Shown: positions 46,366 to 56,392, numbered from the stretch's first letter. The stretch: DNA of 64,000 bases from Roseomonas indoligenes (GCF_017813365.1 NZ_JAGIZA010000002.1:228394-292393); one strand, 5' to 3'. Numbers and translations are program-made. Notes: generated by a model from the letters alone, not told the origin.

Positions 46366-47961
46366 ATGTCTGCCACGGCCAATCCCCAAGCCATCCCGGC
46401 CGTCCCCCCCTCTGGCAGCGTGGCGGGCGTCCCCACCCGGCACTTCCTCGGCTTCATGACGATGGTGCTAGGCATGTTCATGGCGATCCTGGACATCCAG
46501 ATCGTCTCCGCCAGCATCAGCGACATCCAGGCCGGCCTCGCCGCCAGCCCGGACGAGGCGAGCTGGGTGCAGACCTCCTACCTGATCGCGGAGACCGTCA
46601 TGATCCCGCTCTCGGGCTTCCTCTCGCGCCTGCTCTCCACCCGCGTGCTCTTCACGATCTCCGCCGCGGGCTTCACGATCTTCTCCCTCCTCTGCGCCAC
46701 CGCATCCTCCCTGCCGGTGATGATCCTGGCGCGCGCCTGCCAGGGCTTCCTTGGCGGCGCCATGATCCCCACCGTTTTCGCCACCGCCTTCATCCTCTTC
46801 CGCGGCCCCGCGCGCGGCAGCGTCTCCGTCCTCATCGGCCTCACTGCGACGCTGGCCCCCACCATCGGCCCGACCCTCGGCGGCTACCTGACGGAAAGCC
46901 TCTCCTGGCACTGGCTCTTCCTCATCAACGTGCCCATCGGCGCCTTCATCGCCGTTGTCGTCTGGAGCACGATGGACATCGACCGGGGCGACCGCCGCCT
47001 CTTCGGCCGCTTCGACTGGCTCGGCCTCGCCGCCATGGCCGTCTTCCTCGGCAGTATGGAATACGTGATGGAGGAAGGACCCCGCTGGGACTGGCTGGAC
47101 GACCCCACCATCGCCACCCTCGCCGCCGCGGCCGTGATCTCGGGCATCTTCTTCTTCTGGCGCGCCCTCTTCCGGGAGGACCCGATTGTCGAGCTGCGCG
47201 CCTTCGCCAACGGCAACTTCGCCATCGGCAGCGTCTTCGCCTTCCTCATCGGCATCGGCCTCTACGGCGCCGTCTACCTCGTGCCGCTCTTCCTCGGGCG
47301 CATCCGCGGCTTCAACTCCATGCAGATCGGGGAGACGATGTTCGTCACCGGTGCCGCCATGTTCCTGGCCGCGCCGATCGTCGGCAGGCTCTCCCGCGTG
47401 CTGGACCTCCGCATCCTCATGGGCTTCGGCCTGGCCACGACGGCCCTCGCCATGTGGTGGACCTCCACCCTCACGGCCCAGTCCGGCTTCGCGGAGCTCT
47501 GGCTGCCCCTCTCGCTCCGCGGAATCGGCACGATGTTCGCCATGGTGCCGGTGAACCAGGTGGCGCTCGGAACGCTGCCGCCGGCCAAGATCAAGAACGC
47601 CTCCGGCCTGTTCAACCTCATGCGCAACCTCGGCGGCGCGGTGGGCCTGGCGCTGATCAACACCATCGTCATCGACCGCTCCGCCGCCCACCGCCTCCAC
47701 CTGCAGGAGGGGATGAACTGGGCCCGCAGCGGCGTCTCCTCCTCCGTGGACGCCATCTCGGCCGCCCTCTCCGGACGCCTCGGCGACCTCTCGGACAAGG
47801 CCGCGCTCGCCCGCGTTTCCGCCATGGTCACGCGGGAGGCGCTGATCCTCTCCTACAACGACGTGCTGGTGACGATCGCGATCCTCTTCGCCCTCGCCAC
47901 GCCGCTGGTGGTGTTCATCAAGCTGCCCAAGCCCGGTGCCGGGGGTGGCGGGGCGCATTGA
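46366..47961 (+). CDS. EmrB/QacA-type MFS multidrug exporter (DHA2)
   Basis: 531 aa with about 14 hydrophobic helices. The MFS motif LDIQIVSASISDIQAGL in helix 1 is typical of DHA2/EmrB, as are ARACQGFLGGAMIPT and GPTLGGYLTESLSWHWLFLINVP. It exports hydrophobic compounds with protons and couples to the HlyD adaptor 24 nt upstream. TetR control is inferred from the shared divergent operator region. Confidence 0.93.
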   Translation: MSATANPQAIPAVPPSGSVAGVPTRHFLGFMTMVLGMFMAILDIQIVSASISDIQAGLAASPDEASWVQTSYLIAETVMIPLSGFLSRLLSTRVLFTISAAGFTIFSLLCATASSLPVMILARACQGFLGGAMIPTVFATAFILFRGPARGSVSVLIGLTATLAPTIGPTLGGYLTESLSWHWLFLINVPIGAFIAVVVWSTMDIDRGDRRLFGRFDWLGLAAMAVFLGSMEYVMEEGPRWDWLDDPTIATLAAAAVISGIFFFWRALFREDPIVELRAFANGNFAIGSVFAFLIGIGLYGAVYLVPLFLGRIRGFNSMQIGETMFVTGAAMFLAAPIVGRLSRVLDLRILMGFGLATTALAMWWTSTLTAQSGFAELWLPLSLRGIGTMFAMVPVNQVALGTLPPAKIKNASGLFNLMRNLGGAVGLALINTIVIDRSAAHRLHLQEGMNWARSGVSSSVDAISAALSGRLGDLSDKAALARVSAMVTREALILSYNDVLVTIAILFALATPLVVFIKLPKPGAGGGGAH

Positions 47962-47983
47962 AGCGCCCGGGTTGACGCCCGCT

Positions 47984-48003
47984 CGCCCCTGACCGAAGGG
48001 GCG
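47984..48003 (+). promoter_or_regulatory. Stem-loop at the ribosome site of the LRR kinase
   Basis: CGCCCCT (47984-47990), loop GACCGA, AGGGGCG (47997-48003), ending 2 nt before the ATG at 48006. The 3' arm contains the only plausible Shine-Dalgarno bases (AGGGG), so folding could block initiation. A TTGACG hexamer lies at 47972-47977. Confidence 0.4.
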
Positions 48004-48005
48004 GC

Positions 48006-49301
48006 ATGACGCACCCGACCCTGGACGCCCTCCGCCGCGGCGACCTCGCCGGCGCGCGGGAACTCCGCCTGTCCGGCCTGGGCTTGCGTAGCCTCCCGCC
48101 AGAAGTCCTCGGCCTCGCCGAAAGCCTGGAAGTGCTGGACCTCGGCGGAAACGCGCTGACGGACCTGCCCGCGGACATCGCCCGCCTGCACCGCCTGAAG
48201 ATCCTCTTCCTCTCCGGCAATCCCATGCCGCGACTGCCGCCCGCTCTCGGCGGCCTTCCCGCCCTGTCCCAACTCGGCGCGCGCGGCTGCGGCATAGAGG
48301 AGGTGCCCGCCGAAGCCCTCCCGCCCGCACTCCGCTGGCTCACCCTGACGGGCAATGCCATCGCCGCGATGCCCGATGCCCTTGGTCAGTGCCCGGCCCT
48401 CCAGAAACTGATGCTGGCCGGCAACCACCTCTCCGCCCTGCCGCAGTCCCTTGAAGGCGCCGGGAGCCTCGAACTCGTCCGCCTGTCGGCCAACCGCTTC
48501 GAAGCCCTCCCGCCCTGGCTCGCCACCCTCCCGCGCCTGGCCTGGATCGCCTGGGCCGGGAACCCGCTAGACCCGCCCGCGCCCGCACCCGAGGCCCCCG
48601 ACATTCCCTGGTCCGCGCTGGAGCCCGGCGAAGCCCTGGGGCAGGGTGCCTCCGGCCATGTCCTCCGCGCGACTTGGCGGGCAGGGCAGGGGCCCCTCCC
48701 CGTCGCCCTGAAGCTCTTCAAGGGCGCCATGACGAGCGACGGCCTGCCCGAGCGGGAGATGGAGGCCTGCCTCCGCGCCGGCGCCCACCCCAGTCTTCCC
48801 GGTGCCCTCGGACAATTGAGCGGCCACCCGCAGGGCCTGCAGGGCCTCGTCATGCCCCTTCTGCCCGACTCCTGGCGCGCCCTGGCCGGCCCTCCCAGCC
48901 CCGAATCCTGCTCCCGGGACGATTACGATCCCGCCCTGCGCCTCTCGCCCGAAGCCGCCCTTCGCCTCGCCCGAGCCACCGGCGCCGCCGCCGCGCACCT
49001 GCACGCGCGCGGCCTGCTGCACGGCGACCTCTACGCCCACAACACCCTCTGGGACGGGACGCGGGGCGACGCGGTCCTCAGCGACTTCGGCGCCGCCTCC
49101 CGTCTCCCGCCGGGCGAGGCCGCCGCGCCCTGGCAGCGCGTGGAGGTCCGCGCCTGGGGCATCCTCCTCGGCGAACTCCTGGACCGCTGCCCACCCCTTT
49201 CCGCCGATTCCGCCCTGCGCGCCCTCGAACGCCGCTGCACCGCGCCCGATTCCCTCTCACGCCCCCTCATGCCCGAAGCATTGCGCGCCCTGCCGGACTG
49301 A
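48006..49301 (+). CDS. Leucine-rich-repeat protein kinase
   Basis: 431 aa. Residues 17-188 hold about seven leucine-rich repeats of 22-23 residues (SLEVLDLGGNALTDLPADIA, ALQKLMLAGNHLSALPQSLE). Residues 205-431 form a protein kinase domain with glycine loop GQGASGHV, catalytic Lys in VALKLFKG (K236), HGDLYAHN (D341, N346) and DFG (D360). No signal peptide or membrane helix is visible, so it is a cytoplasmic repeat-plus-kinase protein. The domain is compact and Arg is missing before the catalytic Asp (HGD, a non-RD kinase). Substrate and trigger are unknown. Confidence 0.9.
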   Translation: MTHPTLDALRRGDLAGARELRLSGLGLRSLPPEVLGLAESLEVLDLGGNALTDLPADIARLHRLKILFLSGNPMPRLPPALGGLPALSQLGARGCGIEEVPAEALPPALRWLTLTGNAIAAMPDALGQCPALQKLMLAGNHLSALPQSLEGAGSLELVRLSANRFEALPPWLATLPRLAWIAWAGNPLDPPAPAPEAPDIPWSALEPGEALGQGASGHVLRATWRAGQGPLPVALKLFKGAMTSDGLPEREMEACLRAGAHPSLPGALGQLSGHPQGLQGLVMPLLPDSWRALAGPPSPESCSRDDYDPALRLSPEAALRLARATGAAAAHLHARGLLHGDLYAHNTLWDGTRGDAVLSDFGAASRLPPGEAAAPWQRVEVRAWGILLGELLDRCPPLSADSALRALERRCTAPDSLSRPLMPEALRALPD

Positions 49302-49356
49302 TCCTTTCCCCTCCTCGCGCGTTCCAGCAGGCGCAAGGCCCGTGAGGAGACCCCGC

Positions 49357-49749
49357 GTGAACACGACGAACCTCGCCCGCTTCCTCGGATGGTTCAGCAT
49401 CGGCCTGGGGGCGATGGAGATCCTCGGCGGCCGCACCCTGGCCCGCCGCCTGGGCATGACCGGCCGCACCGGCCTCTTCCGCGCCTACGGAGTGCGGGAG
49501 GTGGCGAACGGCGTCGCCATCCTCGCCAACCCCACCTCCGCCCCACTCCTCTGGGCGCGGGTCGGCGGCGACGCGCTGGACATCGCGACCCTCGCGGGCA
49601 CGCCCAGCTACGGCCCGGCGGAGCGCCGGAACGCGAAGATCGCCCTCGCCGCCGTGCTCGGCGTCACCTTCCTGGACATCCTCTGCGCCGTCCGGCTGAA
49701 GGAGGAAGGGGAACAGCCCCCGCGCGGCCTGCCCCGCTACTGGAGCTAG
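49357..49749 (+). CDS. DUF4267-like small membrane protein
   Basis: 130 aa from GTG 49357, GAGGAG six nt upstream. N-terminal NLARFLGWFSIGLGAMEILGG and LFRAYGVREVANGVAILAN are followed by WARVGGDALDIATLAG and a C-terminal helix. It matches the pattern of DUF4267 proteins, sometimes fused to a polyketide-cyclase domain, with three or four hydrophobic helices. Function unknown. The stop overlaps the convergent MFS gene by 4 nt. Confidence 0.75.
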   Translation: MNTTNLARFLGWFSIGLGAMEILGGRTLARRLGMTGRTGLFRAYGVREVANGVAILANPTSAPLLWARVGGDALDIATLAGTPSYGPAERRNAKIALAAVLGVTFLDILCAVRLKEEGEQPPRGLPRYWS

Positions 49750-51113
49750 GCGGCCAACCGCGCCAGGCTCACGGCGGCGCCACCCGCGGCCAGGGCGGCG
49801 CCCGTCAGCAGCAGCGGCACGGTTGCGGCATCCCCGCCCAGCGCGCCGAAGCCCACCGCCACCACGGCGGCGCCCAGCGTCATGCCGAACAGCCGCGCCT
49901 GCGCCATCATCCCGTTTGCTGCCCCCGTCCGCTGCGGCGGCCCGGCCGTCAGGATCGCGCGGTTGTTGGGCGTCTGGAAGAAGCCGAAGCCGATCCCGCA
50001 GAGTACCATGCGCCAGATAATGTCCGCGTCCGAAGGCGCCTCCGGCAGCAGCGCCAGCGCCAGCAGCCCCATCGCGAGGAGGGCCAGACCGGTGCTGCTG
50101 AGGATGCCCGCGGGATACCGGTCGGAAAGATGGCCGGAGAGCGGCGCAACCAGCACGATCACCAGCGGCCAGGGCGTGATCAGCAGCCCCGTCCGGACCT
50201 CGTCATAGCCCAGCCCGTGCTGCAGGAAGAACGGCAGGGAGACGTAGGCGATGGTCTGCGCCGCATAGGAAAGGGTGGAGGTGCCGAAGGACAGCGCGAA
50301 GACGGGCAGCCGCAGCAGGTCCAGCGGCACCAGCGGGTGCCTCTGCGTGCGCTGGTGCAGCAGCAGTCCTGCCAGGACGGCCAGCCCCGCCGCGACCTCC
50401 GCCAGGCCCCATCCCAGGGATTCGCTCAGCCGGTCCACGCCGAGCACCAGCAGCACGATGCCGACCGCGTTCAGCAGCGTGCCCACCAGGTCGTAGGGGC
50501 GGTCCTGCGTCCGGCTCTCCGGCACGAAGCGCGCGGCGACGAGTAGCGCCAGGATCCCCAGCGGGATGTTCACGAGGAAGAGCCACCGCCAGCTCGCGAC
50601 CGTCAGGATCCCCGCCGCCACGCTCGGCCCGAGCGCGGTGGAGATCGCCACGCTGAGCCCGAACAGCCCGATCCCCCGTCCGATCAGCCGCTGCGGGAAG
50701 ACCTGCCGCATCAGCACGCCCCCCACTACGGAGGAGCAGGCCCCGCCCAGCCCCTGCAGCACCCGCGCCGCCACCAGCCATCCCAGGTCGCCCGCCATGG
50801 CGCAGCCCACCGAGGCGATGGTGAAGATCACCATGCCCCCGAGGTAGAGCCGCTTGGCCCCGCGCCGCTCCCCCACCACCGCCAGGGGCAGCAGCGCCAC
50901 CGCCGTGGCGAGCTGGTAGCCGTTCACCACCCACACCGCGGCCGCTGGCGTGCCACCAAGATCCGTCGCGATGCTGGGCAGCGCGACATTGGCGATGGAA
51001 CTGTCCAGCGAGCCCAGGAAATTGCCGAGCAGGATGCCGATCACCGCCAGGATCCGCTGCGGCATCGGCAGGCCGTCTTCGATGGGGTAGGGGGGCCTGG
51101 CTGTCTCGTTCAT
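49746..51113 (-). CDS. MFS transporter, EmrB/QacA-like (DHA2)
   Basis: 455 aa from ATG 51113. About 14 hydrophobic helices. The helix-1 motif LDSSIANVALPSIATDLG and helix-5 motif GPSVAAGILTVASWRWLFLVNIP are typical of DHA2 drug transporters. It probably exports a small lipophilic or cationic compound by proton antiport. It has no adaptor gene and no adjacent regulator. Confidence 0.9.
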   Translation of the reverse strand: MNETARPPYPIEDGLPMPQRILAVIGILLGNFLGSLDSSIANVALPSIATDLGGTPAAAVWVVNGYQLATAVALLPLAVVGERRGAKRLYLGGMVIFTIASVGCAMAGDLGWLVAARVLQGLGGACSSVVGGVLMRQVFPQRLIGRGIGLFGLSVAISTALGPSVAAGILTVASWRWLFLVNIPLGILALLVAARFVPESRTQDRPYDLVGTLLNAVGIVLLVLGVDRLSESLGWGLAEVAAGLAVLAGLLLHQRTQRHPLVPLDLLRLPVFALSFGTSTLSYAAQTIAYVSLPFFLQHGLGYDEVRTGLLITPWPLVIVLVAPLSGHLSDRYPAGILSSTGLALLAMGLLALALLPEAPSDADIIWRMVLCGIGFGFFQTPNNRAILTAGPPQRTGAANGMMAQARLFGMTLGAAVVAVGFGALGGDAATVPLLLTGAALAAGGAAVSLARLAA

Positions 51114-51238
51114 TCGCTCGTCCGACCGGAAAGGGCTCCCGGCTGGCAAGCGCAACGGCCATTCCGGGTACCGCCGCCCCTCGCAGCCGGGGCGCGGCAG
51201 CCTCTAGTCCCGGCCGGAGGGCGGGAGAACCCGCGTCC

Positions 51239-52045
51239 CTAGCGGATCAGCCCCGTCATCGGGCTGGAGGCATCGGCCGCGTAGTTCCGCGGCATCCGCC
51301 CGGCGAGGAAGGCGTGCCGCCCCGCCTCGACCCCCGCCTTCATCGCCCGTGCCATCCGAACGGGATCCTTCGCATGGGCGATGGCGGAGTTCAGCAGCAC
51401 CGCGTCGCAGCCCAGTTCCATCGCCTGCGCCGCCTCGCTCGCCGTGCCGATCCCGGCATCCACCAGCACCGGCACCCGCGCGTTCTCGATGATGGACCGG
51501 AGCATGAAGGGATTGGCGAGCCCGAGCCCGGAGCCGATCGGCGCCCCCAGCGGCATCACCGCCACGCAGCCCATCTCCTCAAGACGCTTCGCGGCCAGGG
51601 GATCGTCCGCGCAGTAGACCATCACCTGGAACCCGTCCTTGATGAGGGCCTCGGCCGCCTCGAAGGTCGCGGGCATGTCGGGATAGAGGAAGGGCGGTGG
51701 CCCCAGCACCTCCAGCTTCACCAGGTTCCACCCGCCGGCCTCCCGGGCCAGGCGCAGCGTCCGCACCGCGTCCTTCGCCGTGTGGCAGCCGGCCGTGTTG
51801 GGCAGGTAGGTGTAGCGGTCCGGCGGCACGAAATCCTGCAGCATCGGCGCCCCGGGATCCGAGAGGTTCACCCGCCGCACCGCGACCGTCACCATCTCCG
51901 CGCCGGAGGCCTCGATCGCCGCCGCCGTCTCCTCGAGCGACTTGTACCGCCCCGTCCCGACCACGAGGCGGGACCGGAAGCGGCGCCCGGCCACCTCCCA
52001 GCTATCGGTGTCGTTATCCGCCGGGGCCGTCATCACCGTATCCAT
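51239..52045 (-). CDS. thiG: Thiazole synthase
   Basis: 268 aa from ATG 52045. It is a TIM barrel that joins DXP, ThiS-thiocarboxylate and a glycine imine to form the thiazole of thiamin. It includes [20 protein letters not shown], the Schiff-base lysine in [22 protein letters not shown] and [24 protein letters not shown]. It follows thiS by a few nucleotides, giving a two-gene operon. No TPP riboswitch is apparent upstream. Confidence 0.95.
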   Translation of the reverse strand: MDTVMTAPADNDTDSWEVAGRRFRSRLVVGTGRYKSLEETAAAIEASGAEMVTVAVRRVNLSDPGAPMLQDFVPPDRYTYLPNTAGCHTAKDAVRTLRLAREAGGWNLVKLEVLGPPPFLYPDMPATFEAAEALIKDGFQVMVYCADDPLAAKRLEEMGCVAVMPLGAPIGSGLGLANPFMLRSIIENARVPVLVDAGIGTASEAAQAMELGCDAVLLNSAIAHAKDPVRMARAMKAGVEAGRHAFLAGRMPRNYAADASSPMTGLIR

Positions 52046-52049
52046 GGCC

Positions 52050-52262
52050 TCAGCCTCCCCCGATGAAATGCACGATCTCCAGCGCATCCCCCGCCCCGAG
52101 CAGGGTGGTGGCATAGGCCGAGCGCGGCACGATCTCCTCGTTCCGCTCCACCGCCACCTTGCGCGTGTCCAGCCCGGCCCCGGCCAGGAACTCGGAGAGC
52201 GGGAGGGGAGCCGGCAGGCTCCGCGCCTCCCCGTTCACGGTGATGTCGATGGATGCGGACAT
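52050..52262 (-). CDS. thiS: Sulfur carrier protein ThiS
   Basis: 70 aa, ubiquitin-like fold. It begins [17 protein letters not shown] and ends IVHFIGGG with the Gly-Gly tail needed for thiocarboxylation (one extra Gly follows). It donates sulfur to ThiG, encoded directly downstream. Confidence 0.9.
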   Translation of the reverse strand: MSASIDITVNGEARSLPAPLPLSEFLAGAGLDTRKVAVERNEEIVPRSAYATTLLGAGDALEIVHFIGGG

Positions 52263-52346
52263 GGCCGGGCGGATGTGGCACGGGCCGGGGGCGGGTTGAA
52301 GGGGTCGCTCTTGCCCACCTCATTCGTGGGCGGCATGGAAGCCGCC

Positions 52347-53015
52347 ATGAGAACGCGCGTGAAGGTGTGCTGCATCGCTTCGGCCGAGGAGGCTGCGATG
52401 GCGGTGGCCGCCGGCGCCGACGCCCTCGGGCTAGTTGCCGCCATGCCCTCAGGCCCCGGTCCCATTCCCGATGGGAGCATCGCCGCCATCGCCGCCGGGG
52501 TGCCGCCCCCCGTCGCCACCTTCCTCCTGACCTCCGAGACGACGGCTTCGGCCATCTCGGCCCATATCCGCGCCACCGGCCCCACCGCCGTCCAGATCGT
52601 CTCCCACATCGATCCCGCCGAGGCGGCCCGGCTCGCCGTGCTGGAGCCACGGATCCGCCGCGTCCAGGTCATCCATGTCGAGGGGAACGAGGCGGTGGAT
52701 CTCATCCCGGCCTATGCCCCCCATGTTCACGCGTTCCTGCTGGATTCCGGCCGCCCGAACGCGACGATCCGGGAACTCGGCGGCACCGGCCGGGTGCATG
52801 ACTGGGCGGTCAGCGCGGCCTTCGTGCGGGCCAGCCCGCTGCCGGTCTTCCTGGCCGGCGGGCTGACGCCCGACAACGCCGCCGATGCCATCCGCCGCGT
52901 CCGCCCCTACGGGCTGGACCTGTGCTCCGGCATCCGCACCGGTGGCGGGCTGGATCCGTTGAAGCTCCGGGCCTTCATGCGGGCCGTGCGCTCGGGCGAT
53001 TCCGAGATGGAGTAG
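52347..53015 (+). CDS. TrpF-like (phosphoribosylanthranilate-isomerase fold) protein
   Basis: 222 aa from ATG 52347 with GGAAG upstream (ATG 52335 also possible). TIM-barrel features of PRA isomerase are FLAGGLTPDNAADAI and GLDLCSGIRT near the C-terminus and FLLDSG, which carries the catalytic Asp position. The N-terminal catalytic-Cys motif KxCG is changed to KVCCIASAEEA. It is divergent from thiSG, not in a trp operon. It is probably a TrpF paralogue whose isomerase activity is uncertain. Confidence 0.7.
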   Translation: MRTRVKVCCIASAEEAAMAVAAGADALGLVAAMPSGPGPIPDGSIAAIAAGVPPPVATFLLTSETTASAISAHIRATGPTAVQIVSHIDPAEAARLAVLEPRIRRVQVIHVEGNEAVDLIPAYAPHVHAFLLDSGRPNATIRELGGTGRVHDWAVSAAFVRASPLPVFLAGGLTPDNAADAIRRVRPYGLDLCSGIRTGGGLDPLKLRAFMRAVRSGDSEME

Positions 53016-53050
53016 GGGAAAGCCGCCCGGCGACTGGATCCATGCCTTCC

Positions 53051-53902
53051 TCAGCCCGGGCGCGACAGGACCCAGCCCGCAACGGCCGCACAGCCGAGAA
53101 ACGCGGCGATCCCCGCCAGGATGGAGCCCGTTCCGGCATAGGTCCCCAGGCCCGCGCCCGCCACGGCCAATGCCGCCCCCCACTCGGCCACCGCCGCGCC
53201 GCGTCCCCGGGGCCGGGTCACGGGCGGCGATCTAGCTTCGGCAGGCGCCCGCCGTGCTGCCCGGCGGGGTGGATAGGCAGCCGCCAGCTCCGGCATCGGC
53301 CATAGCCCGGGTGCCCCGGCCCCGCTCAGCAGCCAGACCGGATCGCTGGCTCCCCAGCGCCGCACATCGGCGAACAGCCCTTCCAGCCCCGGTCCAGGAC
53401 CGCGGGGCGGCTTCCTGTCCAGCGCGTCCATCTCGGCGGCCACCGCACGCAGCGCCGGCTCGGCCTCCGTCACGTCCGGGAGTCCCGAGGTGCGGAGGAG
53501 GATGAAGGGCCCGAACCGCCGCGCGACCAGCCCGGCGAAGGCGTCGTACAGGCCGGCATAGCGCTGCCCGACCCCCGCCAGCACGATCTCCCGCCGGCGC
53601 GCCAGCCGATCCAGGGCCCGCGCCTGCGCGGTCACGAAGTAGGGGTAGGGAACCTCTGCCGAATCCCCCATCTCCTCCCGGAACGCCTCCCGCTCCCCTC
53701 CAGGCCCGTCCGCATCGATGTCGTCGATCAGCCGCGCCCACCTCAGGTCCTCCTCCCCGAAGAGGCACCACCAGAGCAGTGGCGGCCAGTTCTTCGCCTC
53801 CAGTTCCGGGCGCTGGCCCGCCAGGAAAGCCTGCCATTCCCGAGCCGTCCCGTCCGGCATCCCGGGCAGGGAGGAAGCGTCGAGGTAGACGTAGTGGGAC
53901 AA
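53051..53902 (-). CDS. Hypothetical protein with C-terminal membrane hairpin (283 aa)
   Basis: 283 aa from TTG 53902, which has AGGAGGA 6 nt upstream. An acidic, Trp-rich N-terminal part ([37 protein letters not shown]) is followed by a helical central region, a basic stretch ([14 protein letters not shown]) and two hydrophobic C-terminal segments ([40 protein letters not shown]). It probably anchors to the inner membrane by its C-terminus. The family is not recognised. Confidence 0.7.
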   Translation of the reverse strand: MSHYVYLDASSLPGMPDGTAREWQAFLAGQRPELEAKNWPPLLWWCLFGEEDLRWARLIDDIDADGPGGEREAFREEMGDSAEVPYPYFVTAQARALDRLARRREIVLAGVGQRYAGLYDAFAGLVARRFGPFILLRTSGLPDVTEAEPALRAVAAEMDALDRKPPRGPGPGLEGLFADVRRWGASDPVWLLSGAGAPGLWPMPELAAAYPPRRAARRAPAEARSPPVTRPRGRGAAVAEWGAALAVAGAGLGTYAGTGSILAGIAAFLGCAAVAGWVLSRPG

Positions 53903-54051
53903 GCGCGTCCTCCTGCCTGTGCGGGCACCGAAACGACCCTCATCCGGTACCGGATCCCGGGGAGGGGCGGTTTGCGTGCCCACGCGCCTCCATGCTAGCC
54001 CGCCCGCCCATAGACCCGGACCCAAACCCCGGGCGGACCGGAACAAGACCC

Positions 54052-54507
54052 GTGGAACCCCCGCTGATCGTCGTCCTGAACGGCCCCAACCTCAACCTCC
54101 TGGGCACGCGGGAGCCGGAGAAGTACGGCACCGCGACGCTCGACGACGTGGAGGCGCTCTGCGCCGAAGCGGCGGAGGAGCTGGGGCTGGCGATCGACTT
54201 CCGCCAGACGAACCTGGAAGGCGAGCTGATCTCCTGGGTGCAGGAGTGCCGCGGCAGCGCCGCCGGCATCATCATCAACCCCGCCGGCTACTCGCACACC
54301 TCCATCGCGCTGATGGACGCGCTGCTGGCGGTGGATTTGCCCGTGGTCGAGGTCCATATCACCAACATCCACCGGCGGGAGGCCTTCCGGCATCTCTCCT
54401 ACGTCTCCCGCGCGGCGGTGGGCGTGATCTGCGGGCTTGGGGTCGGGGGCTACGCCCTGGCGCTGCGCGCGATCGCCGGCATCATCGGCCAGGACGATAC
54501 AGAATGA
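54052..54507 (+). CDS. aroQ: 3-dehydroquinate dehydratase, type II
   Basis: 151 aa. The GTG start at 54052 gives the standard N-terminus [22 protein letters not shown], which contains the catalytic Tyr. [17 protein letters not shown] and [16 protein letters not shown] hold the substrate-binding and catalytic His residues. It forms a dodecamer in the shikimate pathway. The stop overlaps accB by ATGA. The aroQ-accB-accC-aat row is a common alphaproteobacterial layout. Confidence 0.95.
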   Translation: MEPPLIVVLNGPNLNLLGTREPEKYGTATLDDVEALCAEAAEELGLAIDFRQTNLEGELISWVQECRGSAAGIIINPAGYSHTSIALMDALLAVDLPVVEVHITNIHRREAFRHLSYVSRAAVGVICGLGVGGYALALRAIAGIIGQDDTE

Positions 54508-54980
54508 GCGGCCTTTCCTTCGACCCGGACGCGATCCGCGCCCTGGCCAAGATCCTACGCGAGACCGACCTGACCGAGATCGAGCTGGTCGAGAACGAGA
54601 GCCGCATCCGCGTGGCCCGCACGGCTCCCGCGCAGCAGGTGGTCCAGGCCGTGGCCGCCCCCGCGGCAGCGCCGGCGCCGTCCGCAGCCCCCGCCGCCGC
54701 GGCGCCCGCCGCCCCGGCCGCGAGCGAGGAGGTCACCGCCGCCACCCCGGGCGCCGTCACCTCCCCCATGGTCGGCGTCGCCTATCTCTCGCCGGAGCCG
54801 GGCGCCGCGCCCTTCATCCATCTCGGCACCAAGGTCGCCCAGGGCCAGACCGTGCTCCTGATCGAGGCGATGAAGACCTTCAACCAGATCAAGGCCCCCA
54901 AGGCCGGCACCGTCACCCGCATCCTGATTGAATCCGGCATGCCCGTTGAGTTCGGCGAGCCCCTGTTGGTCATCGAGTGA
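54504..54980 (+). CDS. accB: Biotin carboxyl carrier protein of acetyl-CoA carboxylase
   Basis: 158 aa. An N-terminal helical region ([20 protein letters not shown]) is joined by an Ala/Pro linker (about 48-75) to the biotinyl domain, with EAMKTFNQI holding the biotinylated Lys. It carries CO2 between AccC and the carboxyltransferase. ATG overlaps the aroQ stop. Confidence 0.95.
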   Translation: MSGLSFDPDAIRALAKILRETDLTEIELVENESRIRVARTAPAQQVVQAVAAPAAAPAPSAAPAAAAPAAPAASEEVTAATPGAVTSPMVGVAYLSPEPGAAPFIHLGTKVAQGQTVLLIEAMKTFNQIKAPKAGTVTRILIESGMPVEFGEPLLVIE

Positions 54981-54984
54981 TCGC

Positions 54985-56343
54985 GTGCCCGTTTTCAACA
55001 AGATCCTGATCGCCAACCGCGGCGAGATCGCGCTCCGCATCCACCGCGCCTGCCAGGAGATGGGCATCCGCACGGTGGCCGTTCACTCCACCGCCGACGC
55101 CACGGCCATGCATGTCCGCCTGGCGGATGAGAGCGTCTGCATCGGCCCGCCCTCCGCGCGCGAATCCTACCTCAACGCCGCGGCCATCCTCTCCGCGGCC
55201 GCCATCACCGGTGCGGAGGCCATTCACCCCGGCTACGGCTTCCTCTCGGAGAACGCCCGCTTCGCCGAGATGGTGGAGGCGCACGGCCTCGCCTTCATCG
55301 GCCCCACGGCCGAGCACATCCGCATCATGGGCGACAAGATCGCCGCCAAGGACGCGATGCGCCGCCTCGGCGTGCCCCTCGTTCCCGGTTCGCCCGGCGC
55401 CCTCGCCTCCGTGGACGAGGCGCGGGAGATCGCGGAGCAGATCAAGTACCCCGTGCTCATCAAGGCCGCTGCCGGCGGCGGCGGGCGCGGCATGCGCGTG
55501 GCCCACACCGCCGACGAGCTTGAGGATGCCTGGCGCAACGCGCGCAACGAGGCCAAGGCCGCCTTCGGCGACGATGCCGTCTACATGGAGAAGTACCTCG
55601 ACCGGCCCCGCCACATCGAGTTGCAGGTCCTGGCCGATACCCACGGCAACGTCGTGCATTTCGGGGAGCGCGACTGCTCCCTGCAGCGGCGCCACCAGAA
55701 GATGGTGGAGGAGGCTGGCAGCCCCGTGCTGACCGCCGCCGCCCGCGACGCGCTCGGGGAGACGGTGACGAAGGCGCTGAAGCAGCTCGGCTACCGCGGC
55801 GCCGGCACGCTGGAGTTCCTCTACCAGGACGAGCAGTTCGCCTTCATCGAGATGAACACCCGCCTGCAGGTGGAGCATCCCGTGACGGAGATGGTCTGCG
55901 GCGTGGACCTCGTGCGGGAGCAGATCCGCGTCGCCGCCGGCGAGCCGCTGGGCTACGGGCAGGCGGACATCCGCTTCAACGGCCACGCGATCGAGTGCCG
56001 CATCACGGCCGAGGACCCCGTCACCTTCGCGCCCAGCCCCGGCCGCGTGACCGCCTACCACGCCCCCGGCGGCCTCGGCGTGCGGATGGATAGCGCCCTC
56101 TACGCCGGCTACTCCGTGCCGCCGCACTATGACAGCCTTGTCGCCAAGCTCATCGTCCACGGCGCCAACCGCGCGGAGGCGATCGCCCGCTGCCGCCGCG
56201 CCCTGACGGAGCTGGTGGTGGACGGCATCCGCACCACCATTCCCCTGCACCAGATCATCATGGACGATCCGGAGTTCCAGGAGGGCGACTACACCATCCA
56301 CTGGCTGGAGCGCTTCGTCTCGCGCCACATGCCAGAGGGTTGA
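54985..56343 (+). CDS. accC: Biotin carboxylase subunit of acetyl-CoA carboxylase
   Basis: 452 aa from GTG 54985. N-terminal [20 protein letters not shown], the ATP-grasp glycine loop [35 protein letters not shown] and [16 protein letters not shown] are all conserved. It carboxylates biotin on AccB, the first step of fatty-acid synthesis. It begins 4 nt after accB. Confidence 0.96.
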   Translation: MPVFNKILIANRGEIALRIHRACQEMGIRTVAVHSTADATAMHVRLADESVCIGPPSARESYLNAAAILSAAAITGAEAIHPGYGFLSENARFAEMVEAHGLAFIGPTAEHIRIMGDKIAAKDAMRRLGVPLVPGSPGALASVDEAREIAEQIKYPVLIKAAAGGGGRGMRVAHTADELEDAWRNARNEAKAAFGDDAVYMEKYLDRPRHIELQVLADTHGNVVHFGERDCSLQRRHQKMVEEAGSPVLTAAARDALGETVTKALKQLGYRGAGTLEFLYQDEQFAFIEMNTRLQVEHPVTEMVCGVDLVREQIRVAAGEPLGYGQADIRFNGHAIECRITAEDPVTFAPSPGRVTAYHAPGGLGVRMDSALYAGYSVPPHYDSLVAKLIVHGANRAEAIARCRRALTELVVDGIRTTIPLHQIIMDDPEFQEGDYTIHWLERFVSRHMPEG

Positions 56344-56362
56344 GGCAGGGGTGACCACGATC

Positions 56363-56392
56363 CCGGCGCGGGGCCTGCTGGCGCCGCGCCGG
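56363..56392 (+). terminator. Possible hairpin between accC and aat
   Basis: CCGGCGCGG, 12-nt loop, CCGCGCCGG: a 9-bp stem 20 nt after the accC stop, without a U-tract. It may partly separate the accBC and aat transcripts. Confidence 0.35.

Noticed and set aside
52263-52340. TPP riboswitch upstream of thiSG
   Set aside because: The short divergent gap lacks the thi-box CTGAGA and the paired second half.
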